This document shows, piece after piece, positions 24,044 to 32,504 of a stretch of DNA of 35,755 nt. The first letter of the stretch is position 1; every line of letters starts with the position of its first letter. The notes under the pieces were generated by a model. It worked only from the letters and a program-made list of their open reading frames with translations, was not told the DNA's origin and made no database searches. The position numbers and the translations under genes are program-made. Source of the DNA: JBBSUX01 sp038234045 (lineage in GTDB: Bacteria; Pseudomonadota; Gammaproteobacteria; Burkholderiales; Burkholderiaceae_C); contig JBBSUX010000002.1 in the NCBI GenBank assembly GCA_038234045.1, positions 1 through 35,755 on the forward strand, written 5' to 3'.

Positions 24044-24194
24044 GGGTATCGGTCGGGAGCGTTGGAATGCTGGGCGAGCAGGGCGAAGCAGAGCAGATAA
24101 CTTGTGAGGGATTGTGACGGCTCGTTCATGCGGGGCTTACCTTGGTGACAGCACCCTTTCGACAAGCGACCAGCGAGCGGTTACTGTTCGGGAT

Positions 24195-25133
24195 ATGCCA
24201 GAACTCATCCTGCACCACTACCCGCGTTCACCGTTTTCGGAAAAAGTCCGGCTTATGCTGGGCGCCAAGAAGCTGCCGTGGAAGTCGGTGATCATCCCGG
24301 CGGTGATGCCCAAGCCCGATCTGCTGGAGCTCACCGGCGGCTACCGCCGCACGCCGGTGCTGCAGATCGGGGCCGATATGTATTGCGATACCGCGCTGAT
24401 CGCCGATGTGCTGGAGCATTTGCAGCCAGAGCCTTCGCTCTTTCCCGAGCCTGAAAAAGGGCTGGCGCGCACCCTTGCGCAATGGGCCGACGGCACGCTT
24501 TTCTGGGCGGCGATGGCCTGGAACCTGCAGCCCAAAGGCGCGGCTGAAGTCTTCGGTGGCGCGCCCCCGGAAGTAGCCAAGGCGTTTGGCGCCGATCGTG
24601 GTCAGATGGCCACTGGCAACATGACGCGCATCAAACCCGCCGATGCCGCCAGCGCCTACAAGTCGTATTTGCGGCGCCTCTCCGACATGCTCGATGACAA
24701 GCCCTATCTGCTGGGCGAAGTGCCCTGCATTGCAGACTTTGCGGTGTATCACCCGCTTTGGTACACGCGGCAGATTGCTTCGGTGCGCGAGATTCTGGCG
24801 TTGACCCCGGCGGTGGGCGACTGGATGGACCGTATCGCCGCGATCGGTCACGGCGAGCTCACGAAGTTCACCGCCGAAGAAGCGATTGCAGTAGCCGCCG
24901 CAGCGCGACCGCACACGTTGCTGAGCGACAGCGCCTTTCAGGATGACCACGGAATTGCGCTTGGCAGCGCGGTGACGATCCGGGCCGAGAGTTTTGGCCT
25001 GGAGGAAACCGCCGGCACGCTGGCAGCCGCTACGCGCACCCACTACACGCTGGAGCGCACGGGCGAGCGGGCAGGAACCGTGCATGTGCATTTCCCGCGC
25101 ATCGGGTATGTGCTGCGGGCGGCGGAAGCCTGA
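24195..25133 (+). CDS. Glutathione S-transferase family protein
   Basis: The 312-residue product starts MPELILHHYPRSPFSEKVR, the thioredoxin-like N-terminal domain of GSTs, with the glutathione-contact segment RRTPVLQIGADMYCDTALI. A helical C-terminal domain follows (about residues 85-220). The last 90 residues form an additional domain (ALGSAVTIRAESFGLEETAG, then a VHVHFPRIGYVLR end) beyond the usual 220-residue GST. I chose the ATG at 24195 because the first beta strand follows at once. Substrates are unknown. It lies 76 bases before an SDR gene on the same strand, so the two may form a small catabolic or detoxification unit. Confidence 0.9.
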   Translation: MPELILHHYPRSPFSEKVRLMLGAKKLPWKSVIIPAVMPKPDLLELTGGYRRTPVLQIGADMYCDTALIADVLEHLQPEPSLFPEPEKGLARTLAQWADGTLFWAAMAWNLQPKGAAEVFGGAPPEVAKAFGADRGQMATGNMTRIKPADAASAYKSYLRRLSDMLDDKPYLLGEVPCIADFAVYHPLWYTRQIASVREILALTPAVGDWMDRIAAIGHGELTKFTAEEAIAVAAAARPHTLLSDSAFQDDHGIALGSAVTIRAESFGLEETAGTLAAATRTHYTLERTGERAGTVHVHFPRIGYVLRAAEA

Positions 25134-25209
25134 ATTTGTCGGCGATTGAGCACCGGCACCATCGCCATCAGAACCACGATTACATCCACAACGAACCGAG
25201 ACACATCCC

Positions 25210-26118
25210 ATGATCGACAACTTCGCCGGCAAGACAGCAGTGCTCACCGGAGCGGGCTCTGGCTTTGGCCTGGAGTGCGCGCGCATCGGCGCAAAACGCG
25301 GCATGAACCTGGTGCTGGTAGATGTGCAGCAGGACGCGCTCGACCGCGCCCGCGATGAGGCGGAAGCAGCCGGCGCGCAGGTAATGGCGCGGCGCATTGA
25401 TGTGTCGGATGCGGGCTCGATGGAATCGCTCGCCAAGGCGGTGACCGAGCGCTTTGGCGCGCCGCACATGGTGTTCAACAACGCCGGTGTGGCAACCGGC
25501 GGCCTGGTGTGGGAAAACTCGGTGGCCGACTGGAAGTGGGTGCTGGGCGTGAACGTCTGGGGCATGATCCACGGCGTGCGGCTCTTCACACCCATGATGC
25601 TTGCGGCAGCCAAAGCTGATCCGGCATACCGCGGCCACATCGTCAACACCGCCAGCATGGCCGGCCTGCTGACGCCACCCAACATGGGTGTGTACAACGT
25701 GAGCAAGCACGCGGTGGTGAGCCTGACCGAAACGCTGTACCAGGATCTGCGCCTGGTGACCGATCAGATCGGCGCGAGCCTGTTGTGCCCGTATTTTGTG
25801 CCAACGGGCATCAGCCAGAGCCACCGCAACCGGGCTGACGGCTCAGGCGCCGGCAAGCCGACGCGTAGCCAGATGGTGGGCCAGGCGATGAGCAACAAAG
25901 CGGTAGGCAAGGGCAAGGTAAGCGCCGCCGAAGTGGCGCACAACGTGTTCGAAGCCGTAGCCAACGACAAGTTCTATATCTACAGCCACCCCAAGGCGCT
26001 GGCAGCTGTCACCACGCGGATGGAAGACGTGGTGCAGGGCCGTAACCCGACCGATCCGTTTGCTGAGCGGCCCGAGCTGGGCGAAGAACTGCGCAAGGCG
26101 CTGCGCGAAGGGGCCTGA
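25210..26118 (+). CDS. SDR-family NAD(P)-dependent oxidoreductase
   Basis: This 302-residue classical SDR has TGAGSGFG (13-20), Asp38 at the end of the second strand (LVLVDVQ), which favours NAD(H), NNAG (90-93), and catalytic Ser149, Tyr162 and Lys166 (YNVSK). The C-terminus is longer than in FabG-type enzymes and contains KFYIYSHPKALAAVTTRME, a feature of SDRs that act on bulkier or longer substrates. It probably oxidises or reduces an alcohol/ketone pair. It follows the GST gene and is convergent with the toxin-antitoxin pair, only 5 bases from the RES gene end. Confidence 0.92.
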   Translation: MIDNFAGKTAVLTGAGSGFGLECARIGAKRGMNLVLVDVQQDALDRARDEAEAAGAQVMARRIDVSDAGSMESLAKAVTERFGAPHMVFNNAGVATGGLVWENSVADWKWVLGVNVWGMIHGVRLFTPMMLAAAKADPAYRGHIVNTASMAGLLTPPNMGVYNVSKHAVVSLTETLYQDLRLVTDQIGASLLCPYFVPTGISQSHRNRADGSGAGKPTRSQMVGQAMSNKAVGKGKVSAAEVAHNVFEAVANDKFYIYSHPKALAAVTTRMEDVVQGRNPTDPFAERPELGEELRKALREGA

Positions 26119-26123
26119 GGGCT

Positions 26124-26609
26124 TCAGGCCCTGAACCGGCTGTCGTAGAACCACTGCCGGATCTTGCGTGCGCGGATGCGGCGCACATCGGCGTGAGCCG
26201 GATTGATGATCACGTTCATCTCTTCGGGAATGATGACTGAGGGCACCACCAACAGTGCCGTGGGCGCAGACTGCAGCCAGGCGTCGCCGGCATCGAGCGA
26301 GGCGCGGCCTTCGGGCACGGCGCTCCAGCCCACCGGTGGCGCATCCATCACGGTGCGGGCCTGCCAGACCTCATCGGGTATGTCGATAGCGACGAGGAAG
26401 CGATTGAGCGGCAAATCGTGCGCATTCAGATGCACAACGGTTTCGAGGCAAGCCAGCGATACGGTGCTGGCGGCATACACCGCCGGGCGGCCGGGCCGGT
26501 TCCAGCGGCCGCCGGTTTTCTCGGCGCCCTTGCCGGAGAGATCGTGCGCTTCGTAATCGCGGGTGTCGGTGGCGATGCGCCAGAGGACGGTATCGCCGCT
26601 ACCTCTCAA
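26124..26609 (-). CDS. RES-domain toxin
   Basis: The 161-residue product has the RES fold and conserved residues: Arg35 in GGRWNRPG, Tyr45 and Glu56 in AVYAASTVSLACLE, and Ser124 in LLVVPSVIIPEE, followed by NVIINPAH. RES toxins act on NAD+ (MbcT is an NAD+ phosphorylase) or ADP-ribosylate a target (ParT), arresting growth. The start is a TTG at 26607-26609 whose bases overlap the stop of the upstream Xre gene as TTGA, so toxin translation probably depends on antitoxin translation and is kept low. The sequence looks intact. The exact activity, NAD+ depletion or ADP-ribosylation, cannot be told from sequence. Confidence 0.9.
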   Translation of the reverse strand: MRGSGDTVLWRIATDTRDYEAHDLSGKGAEKTGGRWNRPGRPAVYAASTVSLACLETVVHLNAHDLPLNRFLVAIDIPDEVWQARTVMDAPPVGWSAVPEGRASLDAGDAWLQSAPTALLVVPSVIIPEEMNVIINPAHADVRRIRARKIRQWFYDSRFRA

Positions 26610-27196
26610 GCGTAGGCCCCGCTGTGCGCACGCGCCAGCAGGTTGGACACGAGCGCCTGACCTTCAGCGGTGTCCATCAGTTCTGCCGGACGGCGGCCAT
26701 CGAGCGCGGGTAGCGGGCGGTCGAGCCAGGCGGCTGTCCAATGCGCCGCATCGAAGCCAGCCTCGTCTGGCCGGCCGGATTCCTCGACCATCGATTGCAC
26801 TTGGCCCACCAAATGCGCCACGCCCAGCAGGCGCGAGCTTTCGTCGGGTGAAAGGGGCTTGTGCTCGCGTACCTTGCGGTCGACCGTGGCGCGGGCCAAG
26901 CCGAGCGTGCTCATGAGCCGCTCCTTGGTGACGCCCATGCGGCGCGCCACGCCTTCGACTTCGCGCGCGGCCAGGCCTTCCTTGATCCACAGAATGCGCT
27001 CCATCGGCTCTGCCGCGAACACATGGGCGAACCGGATGGCGGCCACCGATGCGGCTTCTGCAGAAATTGCGGGCTGTGCTCTGGCAGTCGCTTTGCGCTG
27101 GGAAGCCCCACGCGCCAGCGCTGCGGCGGATCGCGCTGGGGCAACGCGTGCGCCGGACTGGGGTGAAGAAGCGGATACAGCAGAAGGAAGACTCAT
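26606..27196 (-). CDS. Xre/MbcA/ParS-type antitoxin of the RES module
   Basis: The 196-residue product has a disordered Ala/Arg/Ser-rich N-terminus (about 60 residues), a helix-turn-helix region (GLAAREVEGVARRMGVTKER, then LSTLGLARATVDRK-like text) and the C-terminal toxin-binding domain of the MbcA/ParS/Xre group (DUF2384), with LDRPLPALDGRRPAELMDT as its hallmark. It should bind and block the RES toxin's active site and repress the operon. I chose the ATG at 27196 because GGAGAA lies just upstream on this strand; the frame also opens at a TTG four codons earlier. The order antitoxin then toxin with overlapping ends is usual for this family. The palindrome at 27207-27238 is its likely operator. 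Confidence 0.9.
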   Translation of the reverse strand: MSLPSAVSASSPQSGARVAPARSAAALARGASQRKATARAQPAISAEAASVAAIRFAHVFAAEPMERILWIKEGLAAREVEGVARRMGVTKERLMSTLGLARATVDRKVREHKPLSPDESSRLLGVAHLVGQVQSMVEESGRPDEAGFDAAHWTAAWLDRPLPALDGRRPAELMDTAEGQALVSNLLARAHSGAYA

Positions 27197-27206
27197 TATT
27201 TTCTCC

Positions 27207-27238
27207 AATGAGCAAAATTATCGCTCATTCGAGCAAAA
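27207..27238 (-). promoter_or_regulatory. Palindromic operator of the Xre-RES operon
   Basis: AATGAGC (27207-27213), a 9-base spacer and GCTCATT (27223-27229) form a perfect 7-bp inverted repeat right before the antitoxin gene. GAGCAAAA occurs at 27210 and again at 27231, exactly 21 bases or two helical turns apart, giving three half sites. This is the arrangement expected for cooperative autorepression by a dimeric Xre antitoxin. Confidence 0.7.
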
Positions 27239-27249
27239 CCCGCAACGCG

Positions 27250-28626
27250 TCACACCAACCGTTCGATCTTGCGATGCTTCCAGACCAGCTGGAAATACGC
27301 TGTCTGAAGCGCAAGCATCGCCAGGAAGGTGATCGGATACGCCATCCATACACCGTTCAACCCGAAATGCGCGCTCAGCAGATAGGCGGCGGGCACTTCC
27401 ACTGCCACGATGCAGAAGATCGAGATGCCGGTCGGAACCAGCACAGACCCGCTGGCGCGCATGACGCCGCTGAGCACAGACGAGAAGCCGAACACCACGC
27501 TGCTCCACAGCATGATGTGCAGAAGCGTCTGAGCAATATCGACCACCTCCGGTTTGGTGATGAATACAGAGATGAACTGCCGCGAAAACAGATAGGCAAT
27601 CAATACCAACATCCCGGTGAGTACCAGGTTCATCTGCAAGCCGGTCCGGGTGATCGCACCGAGCCGGTCGCCCTTGCCGGCACCGATGGACTGCGCGCCG
27701 AGGATGGATGCCGTAATAGCAATCGACAGCGCCGGAAACTGCACGTAATTAACCACCTGGTTGACCGCACCATAGGCGGCCGTGGCATCCGAGCCATAGC
27801 GATTGACCAAAGACAGCAGCACGATTTCAGCTAGCGAAATGATGATCATCTGCACGCCGGTGGGCAGACCGATCTTCAAAACCTTCATGAGGATGACGCG
27901 ATCGACGTTGAGCGCTCTGAGCAGTTCCATATCAGGCGCCAGCGCGTGGTTCTTGCGGCGCATGTACCAGGCCAGAAAGCTCAGGGCCACGATGAAGGAG
28001 GCAATGGAGGCAACAGCGGCGCTGGTTACGCCCATTTGCGGCAAGCCACCCCAGCCCCGGATCAGTGCCGGCGTGAGCACCAAGCCGACCGAGGTGGAAA
28101 TCAGCAGCGCAAATAGCGGCGTGAGGGTGTCGCCCACGCCGCGCATCAGTTGAGTGAGCAGGATAAACACCAGCAAACCCGGCATGGCCAGCAACATCAC
28201 CCGCGCATAGCTGAGCGCGTCGGGCAGGATGTCGGCGGGGGTGTCTAGTGCCGTCAGCATTGCGTGGGTGAAAGCGCCACCAAACACCGCCACCAGCAAG
28301 CCGATGATCAGGCCGAGCGCCAGCGCGGTGCCTGCAATCGCTTTGACCTTGCCGGTATCGCGTGCGCCCCAGGCTTGCCCGATCAGCACCGAGGCGCCAG
28401 CGCCCACGCCAATGATCAGCGAGATGAAGAAAAAGACGATCGGGAAGATGCCCGCCACTGCCGCCAACGCGCTCGTGCCGATCATCTGGCCGATATAGAT
28501 GCTGTTGAGCGTGCCCGACATCGACTGAAGAATGTTGCTGAGCACCATCGGCGCCAGGAACGCAAGAAAGGTGCGCCAAAGTGGACGGGCAGTCGTAACT
28601 GCAGCTTCTTCGTAGGGAACGGACAT
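27250..28626 (-). CDS. MATE-family efflux transporter
   Basis: The 458-residue product has about twelve transmembrane helices in two homologous halves. The N-terminal motif TFLAFLAPMVLSNILQSMSG and NSIYIGQMIGTSALAAVAG is typical of MATE transporters (NorM/DinF/MepA class), which export drugs and cationic compounds by Na+ or H+ antiport. The second half begins near VILMKVLKIGLPTGVQMII. I chose the ATG at 28626; an in-frame GTG at 28647 is possible and neither has a strong ribosome binding site. It lies 53 bases upstream of the Xre gene on the same strand, and its 3' end adjoins that gene's operator. The substrate is unknown. Confidence 0.94.
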   Translation of the reverse strand: MSVPYEEAAVTTARPLWRTFLAFLAPMVLSNILQSMSGTLNSIYIGQMIGTSALAAVAGIFPIVFFFISLIIGVGAGASVLIGQAWGARDTGKVKAIAGTALALGLIIGLLVAVFGGAFTHAMLTALDTPADILPDALSYARVMLLAMPGLLVFILLTQLMRGVGDTLTPLFALLISTSVGLVLTPALIRGWGGLPQMGVTSAAVASIASFIVALSFLAWYMRRKNHALAPDMELLRALNVDRVILMKVLKIGLPTGVQMIIISLAEIVLLSLVNRYGSDATAAYGAVNQVVNYVQFPALSIAITASILGAQSIGAGKGDRLGAITRTGLQMNLVLTGMLVLIAYLFSRQFISVFITKPEVVDIAQTLLHIMLWSSVVFGFSSVLSGVMRASGSVLVPTGISIFCIVAVEVPAAYLLSAHFGLNGVWMAYPITFLAMLALQTAYFQLVWKHRKIERLV

Positions 28627-28788
28627 GGGGGTACGGGAAGAACGCACTGTGGCGTTATGGCAAACGCGGCACGCCTCGGAGCCCTCGGGTTCCTGAAATC
28701 ATGGCGCGGCAAAACCGCCTAATGTAGGGCGGGATGCCCTTCGGAGATAGCGCTGTGGTTATGGGCGAATCGTCCGTTCGCGCAATTT

Positions 28789-28820
28789 CTTGATAGTCCA
28801 CGCAGGCTGGAACTATCAAG
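28789..28820. repeat. Inverted repeat in the gap before the MATE gene
   Basis: CTTGATAGT (28789-28797) and ACTATCAAG (28812-28820) pair perfectly, extended by CC/GG with one bulged base. It lies 15 bases past the stop of the minus-strand Sel1-like gene. There is no T-run, so it is an uncertain terminator; an RNA-stabilising hairpin or regulator site is also possible. Confidence 0.5.
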
Positions 28821-28834
28821 CGCCGCGCCTGGCG

Positions 28835-30034
28835 TTACCTTGGCCAGTGAGCGGGTAGCCAATCAGCCAGTGGCGTTGCGTCGCGCCTGAGCAGCGCGCC
28901 GCCCGCAGCATCGACCACTTGCGGTCCTGGAATCGACAAGTCCGCAGCAGCAAGCTGCGCCATCCAGACCGGATCTATCCCGCCACTCGGCGAGGGACGG
29001 GAATAGATCAGCTCCAGCATTCTTTTCGCCTGCGCGTTGCCCTCTGCAGCTGCCAGCCGGTAGAGCCTGATTGCTTCGGTAAAGTTGGCTGGCACCCCTT
29101 CACCGCGGTGATTGCGGCGCGCTGCCGCAAGTGTTGCTGTAGCGCGATCACCCCGGTCTTCACTGCCAGGATCGCGCGGAGCAAGTGATGCCTGTTGCAA
29201 TCGCACAATCCGTGCGTTGTAGGCAGCGCTCGGCGAGCGCGACGCAATGGTCTCGAAGTGGCGACTGGCCGCGGTGAGATCGCCCGCCGCAAAGGCCTCG
29301 AATCCCAGTTCCATGTGCGCTTGCACATCGCCGTCGCGTGCAGCGCGCTGCAGCCATGGCAGAGCCGCTGGATCCGTTCCCGCTGAGATACCTCGATGCG
29401 CGCCTGGGTGATTCGGTCCGGTGCGTCCTTCAGCCAGCGCCACTTCCGCGCGCCAACGCAGAAAGTCGGCCCGACCGGGTTCGTTGGAGCGAAGCAGTGC
29501 GATCCATGGCAATGCGGCCGCCGGGTCGGATGCCTCACCGCATCCGTCGATGGCGCACCATGCAAGACCTGCCGGTGCAAGCGGATGACCAAGCGCATGG
29601 GCGCGCATGAACCATCGGCGCGCTTCGCCGGGCCGTGCGCCATCGATCAGACCGTTGGCCTCCAGCAAGCCGAGGGCCCATGCAGCTGCGGCGGGTGATG
29701 AAATCGTCGCCAACGCTGGCTCCTCTGCGTTCCGGCTTTTGACTCTCCCGTTGTGCGATTTCTGCCGGGACGACGGACGTGCCGACGGCGCTGCGGACTC
29801 GGCGAGCCTGCGAAGCCGTTCAATCTCTATTGCTCTTACCCGGGAGGCGTCAAAAGGTGCTTGCAGAAGTGGCTCCGTCTGCCAAGCGTGCTCGACATGT
29901 TCCGGAATCACTACCTGCGGATAGGCCGCTGCCCAGCTCGCCGCACATCCCAAAAGCAGCTGAAGGGGCGAAGCTGTCCTGAACCCTCGTTTTGCCATCG
30001 CCAGCACAGCGGCGACCTGAATGGCGGCACTCAT
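28835..30034 (-). CDS. Sel1-like repeat secreted protein, last gene of the CsgG-like operon
   Basis: The 399-residue product has an N-terminal export signal with a possible lipobox (LQLLLGC near residue 29), a variable Ser/Arg-rich stretch and then several Sel1/TPR-like helical repeats: AAAWALGLLEANGLIDGA, AALPWLQRAARDGDVQAHME, and NFTEAIRLYRLAAAEGNAQA, the last being a textbook Sel1 unit. Such repeats mediate protein-protein contacts. The first ATG overlaps the stop of the CsgG-like gene as ATGA, so the two are coupled; an internal Met (residue 13) would give a shorter signal. It may act as an envelope scaffold or accessory to the secretion channel. I know no named counterpart in curli operons. 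Confidence 0.75.
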   Translation of the reverse strand: MSAAIQVAAVLAMAKRGFRTASPLQLLLGCAASWAAAYPQVVIPEHVEHAWQTEPLLQAPFDASRVRAIEIERLRRLAESAAPSARPSSRQKSHNGRVKSRNAEEPALATISSPAAAAWALGLLEANGLIDGARPGEARRWFMRAHALGHPLAPAGLAWCAIDGCGEASDPAAALPWIALLRSNEPGRADFLRWRAEVALAEGRTGPNHPGAHRGISAGTDPAALPWLQRAARDGDVQAHMELGFEAFAAGDLTAASRHFETIASRSPSAAYNARIVRLQQASLAPRDPGSEDRGDRATATLAAARRNHRGEGVPANFTEAIRLYRLAAAEGNAQAKRMLELIYSRPSPSGGIDPVWMAQLAAADLSIPGPQVVDAAGGALLRRDATPLADWLPAHWPR

Positions 30035-31860
30035 TTGGGCGGCTTCGGCGGGGTAGAGGCCGCAGCGTGCGGAGCAGCAGGTGCGGCGGGGCGCGCAACG
30101 ACGCTCCAGCCCACCATGTGGCTGGTGTAGCCCCCGTCACCCAACACCTTTTGGTAAATACGCTCGACATCGGCCAGCCCATTCACACCCGGCATCGGCT
30201 TGAGTGGCGCACCGCTGAGCGGTGGCGGCATGCGCGCCAACACGTCCTGATCCGTGGCAACACACAAAACGCCTTCCTCGCCGGGGGGGCCTGCGTCCAT
30301 CAGGAACCCGGGATTGGGGCTCATCCAGTCCGGAATTCGAACAGCCTGATTCGCCGACGCAAGCACCAGCGTGCTGGTCATGTTCGGCAGCAGACGCATG
30401 ACACTCTTGCGTGCATCGCTCATGTAGCAAGCCAGATACGAAGCGCGCGAGACTGTGAGCGAGAGGAATATCTGCTCGCCCTGAGTAAAGGCCGACCGGT
30501 CGAGCAGCAGATTCTCGATCTGCATGTTCATGTAGCGCGGTTCGGCGGCCGCACCATAGGCCGACGCGGAGGCGGGCACCGGCGGTTGATTCGATGGGGA
30601 GCTCGATGGATCCGATGCTGTCGCTGTTGCGGCATTGACTGCAAGCGCAGTGGCAGCGCTGTCGTGCAAAACCGGCTCTGCGGTGGTCGGCGCCCAACCA
30701 ATGCGTGCGAGGTTGCCCTGCTCGTCAAGCCCGACGAAATTTCGCAAGGCCCGTTCATAGGTACTGAAATCGATCAGTCCCGAAACCACCATTCCGTTGT
30801 CCGCCTGAAACCGCGCGATTGCGTTGCGGACCACGGCAGTGTTGGGTGCCAGATCGTCGTCGCTCGACGATAAGTAGCCCTGGCTCACAAGCGACCGCAT
30901 CGCCAGATGGTTGCGGGAGGCGGGGCTGCCTTCGTCATACCAGTCACGCAGCTGCCGCTGGAAATACGGGTTGGTCTGGTCGAGAGTAAGACACTGCCAG
31001 TAGGGCACGTGGGCCCACTTGCCGACCAGCTCGATCATTGCCAGATCCACCAATGTCCGGATCGCCGCGCCCGAGCCTTGCGTGTAATCCCGGCCCACGT
31101 TGAACTGCACGCCATAGGTTCCGATGCGTCCCGCCAGATCAAGCCCTTGTCCACCGTTTCCGATGACCACCTCATTGGCAGAATCGAGACCCGGAATCAA
31201 TGTTCGTGTACGGAAGTCGCCCAGATGAAACTCCATGCCGATGATGGTGGCATTGCGGTTCTGGCTATACCCCGACTCCAGTCGCGAGGCGGTCACTCCC
31301 GCATCGAAGCGGTTGTTCAACACGTTCTGGTCGACGAAAGAGATGGCGCCCGAGACGTAGAGTGCGGGTCGCTGGAGCTGCAATTGGTTGTTGTTGAGCA
31401 GGATCGTCGTCAGGTTCTGGACCGTGTCCTGCTGGACGATATTGACCTCGTAATCGACGTATCGGAACGCGTTCGACAGCCGCGACATTTGCGACAGTGC
31501 GGTGACCACCATATCCTTTGCCGCGACTGGAACCTTGGTTGAGTAGTCGGGAATGTTCTTGCTGGCGATCAGCGTGGTGGGAAGTTCAACGGCGCGAAGC
31601 ATGCGGTCCATGCACATCAATGAATCCGAAAAGCTCGAGAGCGATCGAGTGGGTCGCTGCGTGGGGCGATCCAGGACCGGCGCATAGGACTGGAAGTTCG
31701 AGTCCTTGCGAGCGTCTGCGGGGGTCGCGCACCCCGCCAGCACACTTGAAAACACGATCGCTGCAAAGATACACAGCGCGGTTAACGGTGACTCGGTTTT
31801 GCGAGAGCCATTAGGTAGGCATCGAGTGACTGCGCCCGCCGGTAGGGAATGCTGGATCAT
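30031..31860 (-). CDS. CsgG/HfaB-family outer-membrane secretion lipoprotein with peptidoglycan-binding-like and DUF4384-like regions
   Basis: The 609-residue product has a signal peptide with lipobox LAGC (Cys44). Residues about 75-290 look CsgG/HfaB-like, ending in the typical YTQGSGAAIRTLVDLAMIEL and GKWAHVPYWQCL. CsgG forms a nonameric outer-membrane pore that exports curli subunits. Two additions follow: a peptidoglycan-binding-like segment (about 323-375, VVRNAIARFQADNGMVVSG) and, after an Ala/Ser/Pro linker, a DUF4384-like domain (about 447-545, RSAFTQGEQIFLSLTVSR). CsgG itself is about 277 residues. I chose the ATG at 31860 because it best fits the lipoprotein signal; the frame also opens at 31944. 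Its operon partners are small secreted proteins, as expected for an exporter of subunits. Confidence 0.8.
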   Translation of the reverse strand: MIQHSLPAGAVTRCLPNGSRKTESPLTALCIFAAIVFSSVLAGCATPADARKDSNFQSYAPVLDRPTQRPTRSLSSFSDSLMCMDRMLRAVELPTTLIASKNIPDYSTKVPVAAKDMVVTALSQMSRLSNAFRYVDYEVNIVQQDTVQNLTTILLNNNQLQLQRPALYVSGAISFVDQNVLNNRFDAGVTASRLESGYSQNRNATIIGMEFHLGDFRTRTLIPGLDSANEVVIGNGGQGLDLAGRIGTYGVQFNVGRDYTQGSGAAIRTLVDLAMIELVGKWAHVPYWQCLTLDQTNPYFQRQLRDWYDEGSPASRNHLAMRSLVSQGYLSSSDDDLAPNTAVVRNAIARFQADNGMVVSGLIDFSTYERALRNFVGLDEQGNLARIGWAPTTAEPVLHDSAATALAVNAATATASDPSSSPSNQPPVPASASAYGAAAEPRYMNMQIENLLLDRSAFTQGEQIFLSLTVSRASYLACYMSDARKSVMRLLPNMTSTLVLASANQAVRIPDWMSPNPGFLMDAGPPGEEGVLCVATDQDVLARMPPPLSGAPLKPMPGVNGLADVERIYQKVLGDGGYTSHMVGWSVVARPAAPAAPHAAASTPPKPPK

Positions 31861-31972
31861 GATGGTGACACGAAAAAATGGCCGAGCAAGGCGAAGCGCG
31901 GGAACGATTCGGGACCTGAAAAATTCGGTTTCGATTTCCGTCATCCAAGCACCGGAAAACGCCTCCGCTCTC

Positions 31973-32413
31973 TCAATTGCAAATATTCACAAGATCCCCC
32001 TTCAACACCACGATCTGAGGCTGACCCTTGGGTCCGTACTGGGCGAAGCCGCTGTTGTTGCTGGCTCCGCTTGTGGTGTTACTGCCAATCTCCTGCACGC
32101 ACGCCTTCTTCAGGCCCGAAGCAGTGGCGGTGGTCACTACGTCGCTGTTCGTGAGAATGTCCGAGGACGAACTGGAGTAGGCCTTCGATTCGTAGCGTGT
32201 CACCCGAGCACGCATCCAGGCCGGCATGCCGGTGGTTTGATCCATGCCGGTAGATTTGGTGGTCGCGCCGGTGGGGAGCATGTTGACGCCAACCTTTGCG
32301 GTAAGGATCACCGGGTCTTCGCCGGGAGCATGCTGCGCGATCGCCGAACCCACCGCACCGATCGAGACGCCAGCCACTAATGAGATCCGAAGAATGTGGG
32401 CTTGCAACACCAT
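31973..32413 (-). CDS. Small secreted protein of the CsgG-like operon (possible minor subunit or chaperone)
   Basis: The 146-residue product has a clear signal peptide (cleavage likely after GSAIAQ, residue 27). The mature part is rich in Ser, Thr, Gly and Asn (SKAYSSSSSDILTNSD, IGSNTTSGASNNSGFAQYG) and has only two cysteines, one at the penultimate position of the C-terminus (VNICN). GGAGG about 7 bases upstream is a strong ribosome binding site. I do not recognise the family. Its position between the repeat protein and the CsgG-like exporter, and its size, recall the minor or nucleator subunits and small periplasmic factors of curli (CsgB, CsgC, CsgE, CsgF) or the holdfast-anchor protein HfaA. 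That is analogy only. Confidence 0.75.
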   Translation of the reverse strand: MVLQAHILRISLVAGVSIGAVGSAIAQHAPGEDPVILTAKVGVNMLPTGATTKSTGMDQTTGMPAWMRARVTRYESKAYSSSSSDILTNSDVVTTATASGLKKACVQEIGSNTTSGASNNSGFAQYGPKGQPQIVVLKGDLVNICN

Positions 32414-32448
32414 AGAAAACCTCCGGACTTAGTCATTTGAGCCGATAC

Positions 32449-32495
32449 AAAAAACGGCGCGTGCCGGGCGGCTTTCTAAAGCCGCCCGGGCGCGC
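32449..32495 (-). terminator. Strong intrinsic terminator after the repeat-protein gene
   Basis: An 11-bp perfect stem (32464-32474 with 32479-32489, 4-base loop) is extended by GCGCG (32457-32461) / CGCGC (32491-32495). On the minus strand it is followed by six T (32449-32454). It lies 10 bases past the stop codon and before the next gene, so most transcripts should end here and only readthrough would express the exporter genes. Confidence 0.9.
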
Positions 32496-32504
32496 AGGCG
32501 AGCC

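Noticed and set aside
24228..25706. 492-codon minus-strand open frame
   Set aside because: It spans two clear plus-strand genes (GST and SDR) and the gap between them; no domain is recognisable in it.
28789..28820. Inverted repeat considered as a further copy of the GCGCTT-N7-AAGCGC repeat
   Set aside because: It lacks the core and loop length of copies A and C, so it is listed as an independent hairpin.
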